Assembly: GCF_964340395.1 (NCBI RefSeq)
Contig: NC_135561.1
Span: 13,249,961 to 13,313,960 of the forward strand
From: Glandiceps talaboti
Taxonomy: Eukaryota > Hemichordata > Enteropneusta > Spengelidae
Length of the DNA: 64,000 nucleotides
Direction of reading: 5' to 3'
Part shown: piece by piece, positions 1 through 12,140 of the stretch
How positions within the stretch are numbered: the stretch's first letter is position 1
How the letters are laid out: every line of letters starts with the position of its first letter
Notes under the pieces: model-generated
Databases searched by the model: none
What the model saw: only the letters and a program-made list of their open reading frames with translations
What the model was told of the DNA's origin: nothing
Translations under genes and position numbers: made by a program

Positions 1-207
1 ACCTATACACTCAGTGTAGTACTTGGACTGATTCTAGTTTTATCAACGAACTCATTGATCAAACTTTGATTTTATAATCACCTAGATTTACAGTTTCCTT
101 GTTTATACCATGAAAGACACTTTTAATATTTTTAATACTCTTGAATATTTACTGAACTTTACTTAATAATCATTCAACTTGACAATCTTATTAACATCTC
201 TCTATCT
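1..207. other. AT-rich flank, no gene seen
   Basis: AT-rich sequence leading into the first microsatellite. No splice-bounded reading frame or recognisable element was seen. Confidence 0.5.
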
Positions 208-465
<258 letters not shown>

Positions 466-494
466 AGGGTAGAAGAAAATCAAGTCGGGTTTTT

Positions 495-540
495 CGTCTC
501 TACAAGCCTGTTTCGTGAGTAAATCACTCGTCAGGAGATG
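495..540 (-). ncRNA. Predicted type I hammerhead ribozyme, - strand copy
   Basis: This is the exact mirror of the + strand ribozyme, produced by the palindrome. Read on the minus strand, CUGACGA is at 534-528, GAAA at 514-511, and the predicted cleavage follows the A at 501. A transcript from either strand would therefore carry one complete hammerhead. A transcript through the whole palindrome could instead fold into one long hairpin that hides both cores. Confidence 0.78.
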
Positions 541-554
541 TTGATGTACATCAA

Positions 555-600
555 CATCTCCTGACGAGTGATTTACTCACGAAACAGGCTTGTAGAGACG
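555..600 (+). ncRNA. Predicted type I hammerhead ribozyme, + strand copy
   Basis: The conserved core is present in the right order. CUGACGA is at 561-567. Stem II is GUGA/UCAC (568-571 with 577-580) closed by a 5-nt loop. GAAA is at 581-584. Stem III is ACA/UGU (584-586 with 591-593) with loop GGCU, followed by the GUA cleavage triplet ending at 594. Stem I pairs UCUC (557-560) with GAGA (595-598), then an A-C mismatch and a C-G pair. Predicted self-cleavage is 3' of A594. A 3-bp stem III with open stem I ends is typical of type I hammerheads in Penelope-like elements and retrozymes, many of which work as dimers. Fold and core are read by eye; activity is inferred. Confidence 0.8.
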
Positions 601-698
601 AAAAACCCGACTTGATTTTCTTCTACCCTCAACATATACTCCGCTCTGCGTGCAGACGTATCGAGCACTGTACTACGGACAAATCTTACCACTGACTT

Positions 699-1032
<334 letters not shown>

Positions 1033-1215
1033 ATGCATACATACATACATACATACATACATACATACATACATACATACATACATACATACATACATAC
1101 ATACATACATGCATACATGCATGCATGCATGCATGCATGCATACATACATACATACATACATACATACATACATACATACATACATACATACATACATAC
1201 ATACATACACACACA

Positions 1216-1246
<31 letters not shown>

Positions 1247-1311
1247 CATACATACATACATACATACATACATACATACATACATACATACATACATACA
1301 TACATACATAC
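1033..1311. repeat. (CATA)n microsatellite with a (CATG)n interruption
   Basis: Long CATA tetranucleotide array with a block of CATG units at about 1108-1140 and a short CACA interruption near 1208. Open frames on both strands here are repeat artefacts. Confidence 0.95.
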
Positions 1312-1735
1312 AATATAATTTGTTTATATATAATGTGAATATGACATTTTTGATATGTTAATAAAGATCAACTAATCGATATCGATGACACTGTAACTGG
1401 GGTACGTGTACGTGTGAAAAGTCACTCAATATTGAAGTCGGTGATTCACGTAATATTTACTTTATATTTATTAACGACACAACAGACGACCTTTGACCTT
1501 TTATCAAGGCTGTTTCATCTGGGTTAAAACACCCCCTTCATTGTCTCTAGATGTGGTCAAAGGTTATTAACGAAACTTGATACATTTTCACACAAATCAT
1601 GATCACATGGCCGACATTTCACCATCAGCAAACTATAAATATTACAAATTTGCTATTAAATATGTAGTACAGTCTTGTTCATGGCGCTATTATATTGTAT
1701 TCGACAGCAGTCTCCTCTCACATTACCACACTCAC
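1312..1735. other. Unassigned DNA
   Basis: AT-rich DNA with no recognisable coding segment. It includes a 60-codon open frame (1577-1759) that resembles no family I know. Confidence 0.4.
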
Positions 1736-1829
1736 AGGTACTCGAATCAATGTGTATGATTTAAAAAAAATATGTATGTAAATTTACATACAATACATAT
1801 TTTTTTTCTACACATTGATTTGAGTGCCT
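1736..1829. repeat. Foldback repeat, 47-bp arms, no loop
   Basis: A near-perfect palindrome centred at 1782/1783. The outer 19 bp at 1736-1754 match the reverse complement of 1811-1829 with few mismatches. The inner part is an A-run/T-run pair around GTAAATTTAC. It looks like a small foldback transposon, though hairpin-born duplication is also possible. Confidence 0.8.
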
Positions 1830-2149
1830 ATGACCACACTCATCAACTCGAAACTACCTCCCTCAATACTTTACATTTGAGAGTTCTCCCATGTAAGGTC
1901 GTTGACATGCCTGTTGAAAGACCTATATAATTATACTGAGTTATCACACTATTTACGATGGATGGTATTACCAAGCAATCGAAGAATGAAACGCAAAGTG
2001 ACAGCTGATGGAGCGTGTTTTTTCACAATTGCTTTGTTCGATGTAATGACTAATACAACTTGTAATATGTATACCCTGAACAATATTGAGTCGCCTGTAG
2101 GTGAATGTATTCGTGCAGCTGTACACATGATGTTATTCAATAAATCCTA

Positions 2150-2390
2150 TCAAATTGATTTGTTGGGTCCGCACCCAAAAATCAGCTTCCCCAATGCGAT
2201 CAACATTTCAACATGTTACTGTACTAATTATGAATACAATCGGCCACTGGTGACATGTACAATGTTTACTATATATGGTATTATAACAATTGTTATTGAA
2301 TATAATATATTATTGTTGTCTTATTGAAAGAGAAATAACTTGAAGTTACCCAGGTTACAGAGGCAAGTGCATCTTTAGTGTCCCGATAGA
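2150..2390 (+). repeat. Dispersed repeat family E, copy 1
   Basis: Shares diverged but collinear sequence with 5040-5470 (-), 16600-16850 (+), 29230-29560 (-) and 35395-35660 (+). Shared landmarks are a GGTCC-x-ACCC-AAAATCA block, a TATATTGTTGTTG-like block, and a GTTACA...AGTGCA block. It lies inside a 141-codon open frame (1902-2327), and the repeat match argues that this frame is not a gene. The element type is unknown and no termini were defined. Confidence 0.55.
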
Positions 2391-4029
2391 AGGAGCCACC
2401 CCAACCCCAACCCCCACCCCACCCCCCTTCTTCCGTTAGAAATGCATCGCCAACAAGCACCGACATTCGATACCTGGGTTCGATTACCATTGTTCTAAAT
2501 CTCACGAAAAATCAATAAATCGCTTTCGATATGTTAATGTAATATTCTCTGTTCATCTCCGAAATGACTTCTCATGTCACACGAAAAAACGACGATAGGT
2601 TTCTTTTCCGAATACGTATATAAACTTGCAATAAATAAAACCCGACAGTCGGAAAAAAAAGGAACAAGAATAAAAGATCGGCATGTGCAGTATAGATCGA
2701 TCTCACAGATCGGACACGTTCTCAACATTTAGCTATATAATCACCGTGATTTATACGTATAAACAAGCAACACTAACATCGTATATATGTATACTTACAG
2801 CGTTGATGTTGAAGGAACTCTCGTGCAATCTCAGACTGCTATTTTCTACTGGCCACGTCTTGTGACGACACCAAATATAACGTCTTTTTCCCAATTGTGT
2901 AACGTTCAAATTAGTAGTAAATTAATGCTTAACTAGCTAGGCAATTGTGACGTTAGAACCAAGTGGTAACATCGTCAGACCCGCCTTTATCACACGTGAT
3001 AACAGAGCTCGCGAGACACTGCGCGGGTTTATCGACAAGTTAAATTAATTAGGTCCTCTCATTTATAATCACACATGTCATGAGCGTACCTTACCTGATC
3101 AGAGCTGAACGACCACGAGGGCATTTTACTTAATAGTACAAATAACCGTTCAACGGTTGTTAGACGTTAAATCAAAGAATACGAACTAATAAACTTAACA
3201 AGTACGTGTGAAACATCGAGACAACGAATCTAGTGAACCAATATAAACCATGAATTTTCAAGAACTTTCATATAGTTCGATGTGTAAGCCTGGTGGCATA
3301 TAATTCAAGGAGTACTTTGACCTGCATCAAATCATCACAGACATTGACTCTTCCGTTAAGGACGACTTTATTTAAGTCTTTGTTTCCCATCGTAACATTT
3401 AGGAACGATGGGACGGTCAGCGTCGGTTGAACCACGGATGAGTGAAAGAGATCTTCCCTAATACGTCCATGGTTGAACCAGGGCTTAATTAACCTCCTTG
3501 GTTGACCCATGGAGGTATTAGGGGTACTGACATGGTAGAACCCAGGGGTTGAACATTTCAATCAGTAAGGGAATGTGTATATGTTAGTGTTGGGGATGAT
3601 CTCATTGTAATTAGACAGTCTGTATGACTTAGAAATTACAATTAAAGTCAGAAGGAAACTTTGAACCTTTTCTTTTATTCAAGTTTCCGATTTTAAACAA
3701 TAAACGAAAACTTTCGTTGAAATCAGGGTTCAAATATGCACTTGAAGGGTCGCAATCGATATCTTACAACCAGTGACGTTGATACTTTTCCTATTCATGC
3801 CGAAGAGGGCGTCATTTTATTTAAACCGCCGGGTTTAAGAAATACAGGGTCATGAGAAACATGGAATTAACTGTTAACGGCCTAACTAATGTGTCCATAT
3901 TTATTCTGATGTTAGTTATAGCATATTATGTGAGGGTATACTTTACATTTATCAATAAAGAAACCCACTGCAACGATTGTGTATGGACGGGATATGTATA
4001 TATATTCATTTTCGTGTGTATTTCGAATT
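2391..4029. other. Unassigned DNA, no gene seen
   Basis: Contains a C-rich stretch near 2398-2432 and several short open frames. Among them, 3268-3561 on the minus strand (97 codons) resembles no known family. No splice-bounded coding exon was recognised. Confidence 0.4.
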
Positions 4030-4940
4030 TCACGCACGCGAATAACTAGACTCTCTGGCTCTCACAGTCCTCGGAGCATCGCATCGCTAAAAGGGTTGCT
4101 ATGTATGCGCCGATATTTACTGCATAATCGTTGTGTTCTATGGGCCCTCATCGACGACATAGGGCTAATCATTTGTTGACGTGTTACTGCGACGCTCGGG
4201 GTACCGCAATAACTTTATTATAATTATTATTATTATCATAAAAAATGTTATTATAAAATATCTTTATTCAGGGTAAAACTCAATAAGCGTTACAAACAAC
4301 GCAAAGCGTTGCAGGGTCGGCTTCTTTCCATTGAGACCCTCATACTTCAAATCAACAATCACACAAAAGTCCACTTACAAATACTAAAACACATTTGGAC
4401 ATAAAATACATGCATTGTGACATTATAGCTCCAGATAAATAAAATAACTGCTAGGCAGAAGAAATGTCTCTGTAATTGTCTTTTAAGTGTTTGAAAGTTT
4501 TAGCCTGCTTTACGTGTTCAGGTAACGAATTCCATAGATTTCCTCCCTTATGAGTGAATTTGCGGAGAGCATAGTTATTGTGAGCTGGTTTGATATATAC
4601 ACTGCTAGCTTTACTAAAACGCGTATTATTTTGGAAACGGGTGTGAAGCATTGTAACAAATAGGGGGGAACAGTACCATGGTAACATTTGTACATCATGG
4701 AACAAATGTAAATTTATGTCTTTCTATCAACGAGTGCCATTCTAAAATTTGTCTGACTTTAACTGAAGGGGTCTGTGGGTGGCAATTTAGGAGTCTCAGC
4801 AACATGTCAACAAATGATTAGCCCTATGTAGTCGATGAGGACCCACAGTACAAGGACACGTGCACAATTATTCATAGATATTGGTACACATATTTAGCTA
4901 ATAGCGATGCTCCCGAGCTGGTGATAGAGTCTAGCTAATA
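4030..4940. mobile_element. Foldback element split by a LINE fragment
   Basis: About 50 bp at 4140-4189 is nearly the reverse complement of about 4799-4855. Both include TAGGGCTAATCATTTGTTGA. Weaker inverted similarity continues outward to about 4030 and 4940. The sequence between is a LINE 3' fragment. The simplest reading is a foldback element that received a LINE insertion in its loop. Confidence 0.65.
4205..4798 (-). pseudogene. 5'-truncated, frameshifted LINE reverse transcriptase C-terminus
   Basis: On the minus strand, three reading-frame pieces in order match the C-terminal end of CR1/L2-like LINE reverse transcriptases. They are a segment with LEWHSLIERHKF (about 4730-4798), one with MMYKCYHGTVPPYL (4655-4698), and one with NNYALRKF and GGNLWNSLPEHVKQ (4451-4600). 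Pieces two and three are in different frames, and a stop separates one and two, so the ORF is dead. The minus-strand 3' end is an AAT-rich tail (4212-4240), as expected for LINEs with microsatellite-like tails. Only the last ~110 residues of the usual ORF2 remain. Confidence 0.75.
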
Positions 4941-5039
4941 CCTGATATCAGTCTGAGCGAAAAAATTGCTAACACCATTGTTTTCGAAATGTATACGTGC
5001 CATGCATCCAATGCATACAAACCCATGTTTACGAATTAT

Positions 5040-5470
5040 TAACATATTGGTTATATAATATCACAGGTTCCATATAGACATTTATGTTCCAATTCTTTTC
5101 CATTTAAACCTACACTAGCTGCAATTATGACATTTTTTTTCACAAAATAAAAAAAAATATATTCTCTAAAACTTTGTCGATTACTTCTAAAGATATTGTA
5201 TCTGTCACTATTATCCGTAGGTGGCGTAGTGACAAAGTCTAAATCTTGAGCGAAAGCTTGGTTTTGAATCTATCACCATGTTAAAAGTGAAATTGCATTA
5301 GTTTGTAACTGCATCCTTTTTTTCGATCAGACAACCACAATATATTGAACTATACAATGTTCATATTACTCAGAGAGCGATCTTATCCGTAATTAGTACA
5401 GCTGCTTGTTAAAATCAATATCATCGTTGAAATCACTGATTTTGGGTATGGACCCAGAAATCAATCTTAA
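5040..5470 (-). repeat. Dispersed repeat family E, copy 2
   Basis: Inverted copy of family E. It is best matched to 29230-29560 around the ATTATCCGTAGG, AAATCTTGAGC and TTTGTAACTG landmarks. Its upper end overlaps an 85-codon minus-strand frame (5433-5690). Part of that frame resembles the translation of 2120-2190, which the shared repeat explains. Confidence 0.55.
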
Positions 5471-5743
5471 TTGATTTATTGTAACATATCTTGTATGCAT
5501 CTGCTAAAAAAATACATTCATTACTCTGCTCTTGAAGAGTCCCACTTAGTACACTGCCCTCAACGGTAGACATTGGCTTGCAGTTATAGAAATATACAAG
5601 GATTGTCACTGTACTACTCGTTGTAAAATCGTCCACAGGAAACGTGACAGTTACTGAATTATTATAAAGCCTGCATCTAAATTTTGTCATGAATGTGCAG
5701 TTTTTAAACTGTATTCGTGAACGTACATTTCACACTTGCAGAT

Positions 5744-6330
5744 ATACAAACACATGTACACACACAATCTACACAACACACATGCACACACACACACACA
5801 CACACACACAGATATACAAACACATGCGACACAACACATACACATCCAGATGTACAAACACATGCTACACAACACACAGATATTCAAACACATGCACACA
5901 CACATTCTACACAACACACACACACACACACACACAGATATACACACATGTACACATATTCTACACAACACACAAGCAGATATACAAACACATTCTACAC
6001 AACACATACACACCCAGATATACAAACACGTGCGACACAACACATACACATCCAGATGTACAAACACATGCTACACAACACACACATTCAGATATTCAAA
6101 CACATGTACACACACATTCTCCACAACACACACAATGCAGATATACAAACACATTCTACAACACACACACACACACACCCAGATATACACACATGTACAC
6201 ACACATTCTACACAACACACACAATGCATATATACAAACACATTCTACAACACACACACACACACACACCCAGATATACACACATGTATACACACATTCT
6301 ACACAACACACCACACACACAACACCGTCT
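5744..6330. repeat. CA-rich minisatellite with irregular higher-order units
   Basis: Units of roughly 38-60 bp built from CAGATATACAAACACAT, an ACACAACACA block and a variable (CA)n run, repeated about a dozen times. Long open frames in all three + frames come from the repeat. Confidence 0.9.
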
Positions 6331-6712
6331 AAAGAACACATTAAAATACTGTTGAATTTCCATTTCAATGGAAAATCAGTTTATTGAGTCAAGTAAGAAA
6401 ACAACAATGTCAGTGTAAGAAGGAGATATAACTAGAACCACTAGAATCAGTAACAGTTACACATGTACAACAAATGTCTCCAGGTGAAACAAAAAACATC
6501 AGAAAAAAATTACCTATGCCACATACACTCACTGCAATTCCGATATTCACTTACAGGCCAATCCCAGGTTCTCGCATTAATACTATGAAATCAATAGCGC
6601 ATTAAGGATTACACAGGATTTCAATCTTGTTCTGGCCTAACTTTCTCTAAAGCTCTGTCCGACTATTGTGTTCACATCTGATATACATACACATATTAAG
6701 CAGTATCATTTG
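6331..6712. other. Unassigned DNA
   Basis: No coding signal or repeat recognised. Confidence 0.4.
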
Positions 6713-6928
6713 AACATATAAAATAAATAGTAAAGAGTTTATGGCCAAGATGTTTCGCTCAGGCTTTGGTGAGCTGCCTCAGTAGGCTCAATCCATCTCA
6801 TACTAATTATTGCTACGTGACTGAACATAAGCGATAATTAGTATGAGATGGGTTGGGCCTACTGAGCCAGCTCACCAAAGCCTGAGCAAAACATCTTGGC
6901 CATAAACTCTTTACTGTTTATTATATGT
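6713..6928. repeat. Foldback element, ~97-bp arms, 22-bp loop
   Basis: 6713-6810 is the near-perfect reverse complement of 6833-6928, for example TTTATGGCCAAGATGTTT against AAACATCTTGGCCATAAA. The loop at 6811-6832 is non-complementary. The high arm identity points to a recent foldback MITE or a maintained hairpin. There is no ORF inside. Confidence 0.9.
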
Positions 6929-7204
6929 ATACAGAGATACAGACTGATTTTGTTACATGTGCCTTCCACTCTGAATTTTGTAGCCGTGTCTCTTTAAAAT
7001 AAACATGTGTCCTACAAATAACATAAAATCTTCACTTCAGATAAATCTAACTTTTTAAGTTAATCACTGACGGTGTTAAAAACACAACTGTCTGTAAAGG
7101 ATCAACAAAACTAAACAGGGTTTCAACGTGAAACCTCTTACAGTCGTCATCACCAAATACATTGAGCAAAAACACTTCACAAGTATCATTGAAATAGATC
7201 AAGT

Positions 7205-7565
7205 TTCTGATATTAGATGTGTACACAAGAATGCACACACAGAGACAGACAGACAGACAGACAGACACACACACCCTGACAAACACTTTACTGCCTTTGT
7301 TTGATATTAGATGTGTACACAAGAACACACACATATGCACACACATCCTGACTGACACACACACACACAGGCAGGCAGACAGACACACTGTAACAGACAC
7401 ACACACACCCTGATAGACAGACAGAGACACACTTCATTGCTTTATGTTTCTGATATTAGATGTGTACAGAAGAACGCACACATATGTAAACACACCCTGA
7501 CAGACATGCATGTAGACAGACAGACACACCTGACAGACAGACAGACAGACAGACACTTCATTGGC
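7205..7565. repeat. Three higher-order units ending in (CAGA)n/(CA)n
   Basis: The segment TGATATTAGATGTGTACA recurs at about 7209, 7302 and 7451. Each copy is followed by a CA/CAGA-rich run and a CTGACAGACA-like block. It is a tandem array of ~100-150-bp composite units. Confidence 0.85.
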
Positions 7566-8135
7566 TTTAAGACTACTGAACCTTTAGTTCAATTGTGATA
7601 AAATCTGATAAATAAATAACTTAAAAGTGAAAAAAATCAATCAAAAAACAAAACTTACAGCACAATTTTGGCAAAGCATAAAATATCAAGTTCATAGGTG
7701 GGTGTTTGCAACCCTTAAAAATCTATCATTTTGAATACTTATTTATTTAGACTTTGAAAAGCACCTGTGTATAATATATATCTCATTCATTTGTCATGAG
7801 TTGCTACAGCTATTTGCACACTTTATCACAAAAATGCAAAAATAAATTTAAACCAAAGTACGGTTCTCAACATATCCCAAGAAACTTGTTTTATAACCAT
7901 TCTTAGTACATGTACATTGAAGACAGGCAAGAACGCTACTTCACAATCAGTTTGAAAGCCTTCATGACGATCAATTTGAAAGTCTCTATGCTCTATGAAC
8001 GATGGATGTTAAAGAACCTATAACTTCACAACTCACAAAAGTTTATTTATACGTTGAATCACATGAAATTTCTGAATACAACATTAAAACCTTAATTTTT
8101 TTTTTTTTACAAATTATCTAAGTTTAATCTGTAAG
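7566..8135. other. Unassigned AT-rich DNA
   Basis: No coding exon or structured repeat recognised. Confidence 0.4.
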
Positions 8136-8225
8136 ATACACTGTATTGGGGGCGCCCTCACACATCCACCAACCCATTTTAGGACGAGGTTGTTGAGGGC
8201 AATGTGACACACTGCATCTTACAGT
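8136..8225. repeat. Short MITE family C, copy 1
   Basis: Ends GTAAGATACACTGTA and its inverse GCATCTTACAG, with the family hallmark GGCGCCCTCACACATC near the left end and TTGAGGGCAATGTGACAC near the right. Other copies are at 12587, 37150 and 41480. Confidence 0.7.
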
Positions 8226-9179
8226 ACAAGTTTATCATAGCACACAAGGGCAATAACTAGTAGCCACTGCAGAAATCATTTCACATGAACATGTCTTTAC
8301 ACTCGAACAGATTATTTCAATTTAATTTGTCAAATTTGCATCAACATCTTACCATTACTATACATTTTATCTAAAAAGTGCATTAAAGTTTAACACCCCA
8401 AAACAAAATGCAGGGCTGATTTGGTACGATCAGCAACAGGCTAGCGCGAACAAGCAGAACTTGTTACAAGCAGGGAAAGTAAATAAATGAATTGGTTAAT
8501 AAGCATCACCTGGCATAGCATATTGAAAACAGGAGACATACATTCATTTCCATGGCTTAATAAGAACAGTTTTTTGGCCTCCTACATATATACATGAAAT
8601 GCTAAGGGAACTTGAATTCGTATGTCAAGATGAGCTACTTATGTAAAAAGGCCTTAAAAGTGTTCCTATCAATTGATGGAATACATAATACACATCTCTG
8701 TACTTCCAACACACTGTGCAAAGTGTTATTAATTCAATTCAGTTATTTACTTTTTCCTGTTGATCAAGTTCCACTTCTCCATGCTATCCTGTAACTGGTT
8801 TATCATACTCTTATTATACATAGCTCCCAGTTGAGTCACATTTTAAATTCTCAAATTGTTGATATTCTATAGTCTGGAACTTGTGCGTAATTTTCATCAT
8901 TTTCTGTTTTAAAAAAATAAAAAGTTACAAATATTTTACTCAATAAACGTACCCCAATATCAGTAGTCATTAGTAAAACTATTTGAACATATTTTGGTAT
9001 AATGCCATATTTATATATGAAATCTTTTTCTCATTCATCGTTTTATTTCTAGCGTTGACCTCAGCTCAAATCGTACAAAGAGCGGCACAAAACATTTGTT
9101 TGAGTCACATGATTAACTTTCATTAACAACATAACACATCTGGTTTAATCACAAAAAATGGCATAAATGCTATCTACAT
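8226..9179. other. Unassigned AT-rich DNA
   Basis: No coding exon or structured repeat recognised. Confidence 0.4.
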
Positions 9180-9640
9180 TACCCAATCAGAAGCCTTATT
9201 CAGATTGCAAATCATAGAAATGGTTTCACTCAAAACATTCCTGGTTGGTTGGTTGGTTGGTTGAATTGAATTGACCAATCAAAATTCATCATTGTGCATT
9301 TGTTGAACTGTCCAATCAAATTTGTTTAATTGGTATGTATTCTGGCCAATCACTGTTTTGATGAATCAACCTATCAAATAGTATCATTAATCAATACTAA
9401 AATTCATCCTTTTACATTTGTTGAACTGTCCAATCAAATGTATTGAATTGGTATTCTTTTGGCCAATCATAAACACTGATTTACTGTTTTGACGAATTGA
9501 CCAATCAAACAGTATCACTAATCATTAGCAAAATTCAATTCATCATCTTAAATTTGCTGAACTGTCCAATTAAATGGTATTCTTTTAACCAATCATAAAA
9601 ACACGGATTTACTGTTTAATAGTCAAATTGCCCAATCAAA
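9180..9640. repeat. Degenerate ~150-bp direct repeats rich in CCAATCA boxes
   Basis: Three diverged units share TTTGTTGAACTGTCCAATCAA, a GGTATTCTTTTGGCCAATCA-like block and an AATTGACCAATCAAA-like block. About nine CCAATCA heptamers lie on the + strand within 460 bp, a core matching the NF-Y (CCAAT) box. Whether they bind NF-Y is unknown. The nearest gene end is over 4 kb away. Confidence 0.65.
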
Positions 9641-9762
9641 TGACTTTTGAATCAATTGCTAAAAATCCTGTCATATTCACAGGGGAATTAGTTGACCCGG
9701 GGATGAGATGAGATGGGATGGAAGGATGTTGTGATTCTACAAGATACTAGACATTCTAAGGG

Positions 9763-10112
9763 ATTTAAAGTGGCAATGTGGATATCTATTTTGGATTCTT
9801 AATTTATAAAACAATTTTATCATGGCTTCCTACTTGAAAAATAAATGTGAAACAATATGATGCTAAGTCCTTGTTTGTAACTCAATAAATTGCAAAAGAT
9901 TAATAAATGTGTAAAATCTTTATTGTACATACAATAACAAACTTTTTAAACTCATTTTTTTAGCATTTTGTAATGTATTGAGTCACAAACAAGGACTTAG
10001 TCTATGTTGCTTCACATTTATTTTGCAAGTAGGAAACCATGATAAAAATGTTTTATAAATTAAAAATCCAAAATAAATATCCAATCCTCATCCATATAAC
10101 CACTTTAATGAC
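9763..10112. mobile_element. MITE family A, copy 1 (long inverted arms)
   Basis: Ends TTTAAAGTGGCAATGTGGAT and its inverse near ATCCATATAACCACTTTAA. Inner arms pair over AATTTATAAAACA, TTATCATGG and AAGTCCTTGTTTGT blocks. Copy 2 at 50802-51137 has the same termini and interior. There is no ORF, so it is non-autonomous. Confidence 0.8.
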
Positions 10113-10769
10113 ATACTTTGTAAATATAACACATTGTGTCAATCATTTGTAGAATTTTTCTTTTATGGGGAGAGTTGTTTGGTAATCTGTGCCTTGTAAC
10201 ACATAAATTGATAAATAACTACATCAACCCCCCCCCCCCCCCCAACCTCCACCAGAGCATAAAACTTGTGTATGTATATTTCAGATACATATCATTTCTG
10301 AACATGCTTCCAAACAATGTGAACATAATATTATTGACATGAACATTGGTGGGACTGCAGCTAAGAATAATAATCACGCCGTCATAATAATATGACATAC
10401 AAAATAGTGCCTGGCCTAGTAAAATGCATAGATCTTCACTAGAAATTTCAGATATAAACTATTCCTCTTTTCAGTAGCACCATAAATTGCTGCACCAGGG
10501 CATGTCTTGTGGTGGTTAATGAAAACAGATAATTGGGTCAGTGAATTTCTACACATGCTTGGGATATTATTAACAGGTTAACATTCTTTATATATACCCA
10601 CATTCTCCTTAACACATACCAGAGTTGTTGGAATTTTACACAAATTGCTATCTAAATTAGATATTAAAAGTTTTCAATAAATTCATCGGTCTGGACCAAC
10701 AAATCTAAGATGGATCAGGAATAAGACTATTTTTTTACAGAAATAATACGACTCATTGAAAGTGTGAAA
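10113..10769. other. Unassigned DNA with a poly-C run
   Basis: A 16-base C run lies near 10228-10243. Nothing else was recognised. Confidence 0.4.
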
Positions 10770-11590
10770 GTGAGGTTGTGACCTAGAAAGTGTGGTGTCA
10801 TGCAAAAAGTACATTGCACTGAGAATCATGACTGGAAGCCTGGCTTTATGTACGATCACATATTCTGATAAAACCATCTTTAAACTTTAACCAATCCCTT
10901 GGTTCTTATTCTGCCATGATTACTGGAATCGTCAGGGAAATGTCATTCAGTAAGGATTCCTACACAAGCCTTAAGAAATGATAGAACTAATTAAATATGG
11001 GGGATGAATGTAATAAGGCCATAATATAATTTGACATTATTCCTCAATATTTTCCTTTGTTCAACCAAAGAAGATACTGGTGAACTAAGGGGCCTAGTAA
11101 CTTGTAAGTTGTAGTGACAACCCCTCAAGGTCATGAGTATTTTCCGGCTGAATGAAGAAAAATATTGGGGAATAGTGTAGGTATACCTCTTAAATTATAC
11201 ATAATTCATGATAAAAAATCAAGAAAAGTAATGGCAATATGGAATGTTTTAACTCATATTTTGAGCATCGCAGAACCAGTGACCAGGGTATATAACCCAT
11301 ATTTTCTTTTTACAGATAAAAATTTGGCTTGAACATGGTATAATGCAAACAGTACATTGCACAAAGAATCAAGACAGGAAGGCTGCCTTTCTGTCAGACT
11401 ATATCATCTGCTAAAACTGCCTGAAACTTTACCAATCTTTTAGTAGTCTCTTTCTGCAGTCATTGTGACAGGACATAACCGAATTAGTGACTGAAATCGA
11501 GGCTAGTGACCTCGAAAATATAAAGTAATGCAAAAGGTAGATTGCACTGAGGATAAAGACAGGTACTTCTGTCTTTCTGGTATTGTATTA
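10770..11590. repeat. Three degenerate direct copies of a ~170-bp sequence
   Basis: GTGACCT...TAATGCAAAAAGTACATTGCAC-like sequence followed by a GACAGGAAG/CTTTCTG block occurs near 10778, 11330 and 11510. The first two continue with matching AAACTTTACCAATC blocks. MITE family G copy 1 lies between copies one and two. Confidence 0.6.
11036..11175. mobile_element. MITE family G, copy 1
   Basis: Inverted ends ATTCCTCAATATTTTCCTTT and GAAAAATATTGGGGAATAG, with an internal GGGGCCTAGT...GTGACAA block. The same layout occurs at 63428-63578, and a partial one at 53985-54115. Confidence 0.7.
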
Positions 11591-11806
11591 TTTAGTGACC
11601 ACTATGAGTTGAATTGAGAGTCTAGTATAACCTATCACTACTACTATTAATACAACTATTAATTTCTACAAGTAACAAAAATACACGACATCTAAAATTA
11701 CATATTCGTAAGAAAATAGACAGTACAATATTTACATTACACTTGCATCATATCCATAAACCTACAATGGTATACTTTAAAATTGAACTGATTACAGATA
11801 TACTAG

Positions 11807-12140
11807 AGGCTATCCATGGCTTTGAATCTCATCTCGCGGCTAGGTCAATGAAGTCCTGAGATGAAATTTAAAATTCGAAGCAATGTCACCCGCGCAGTCA
11901 TTAACATCATGTCCTTGTTAAATAGTCACCAAAGTCTGCCCAGTAATAAGTTAGTGTCTATTGGGGGCAATTAGTAATGTCCAAATATGGCACATTTGTC
12001 AGCTCAGGACATTGTTTACATCATTTTAACAGTTCGGGCTTTACTCATTTGCATGAACAACTTTTGCTTCATGATTTCTTGTTGAGCTAGACGAGGTGAG
12101 GAGTGATCTTTAGAATTGAAGCCACGGATAGCCTCTAGAC
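11807..12140. mobile_element. Dispersed element family B, copy 1 (23-bp inverted ends)
   Basis: CTAGAGGCTATCCATGGCTT at the left end is the inverse of AAGCCACGGATAGCCTCTAG at the right. The interior matches 59285-59560 over ATTAACATCATGTC, TTAGTGT.TATTGGGG, TCCAAATATGG and TTTGTCAGCTC blocks. No coding capacity. Confidence 0.7.

Noticed and set aside
1902-2327. 141-codon + strand ORF as a gene, with a possible paralogue at 5433-5690
   Set aside because: The similarity between them is part of dispersed repeat E, which also occurs at three non-coding places. No splice sites or known domain.
2465-2500. tRNA-like B box (GGGTTCGATTACC)
   Set aside because: No A box or cloverleaf arms upstream. 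A similar isolated box at about 26125 (-) also fails.
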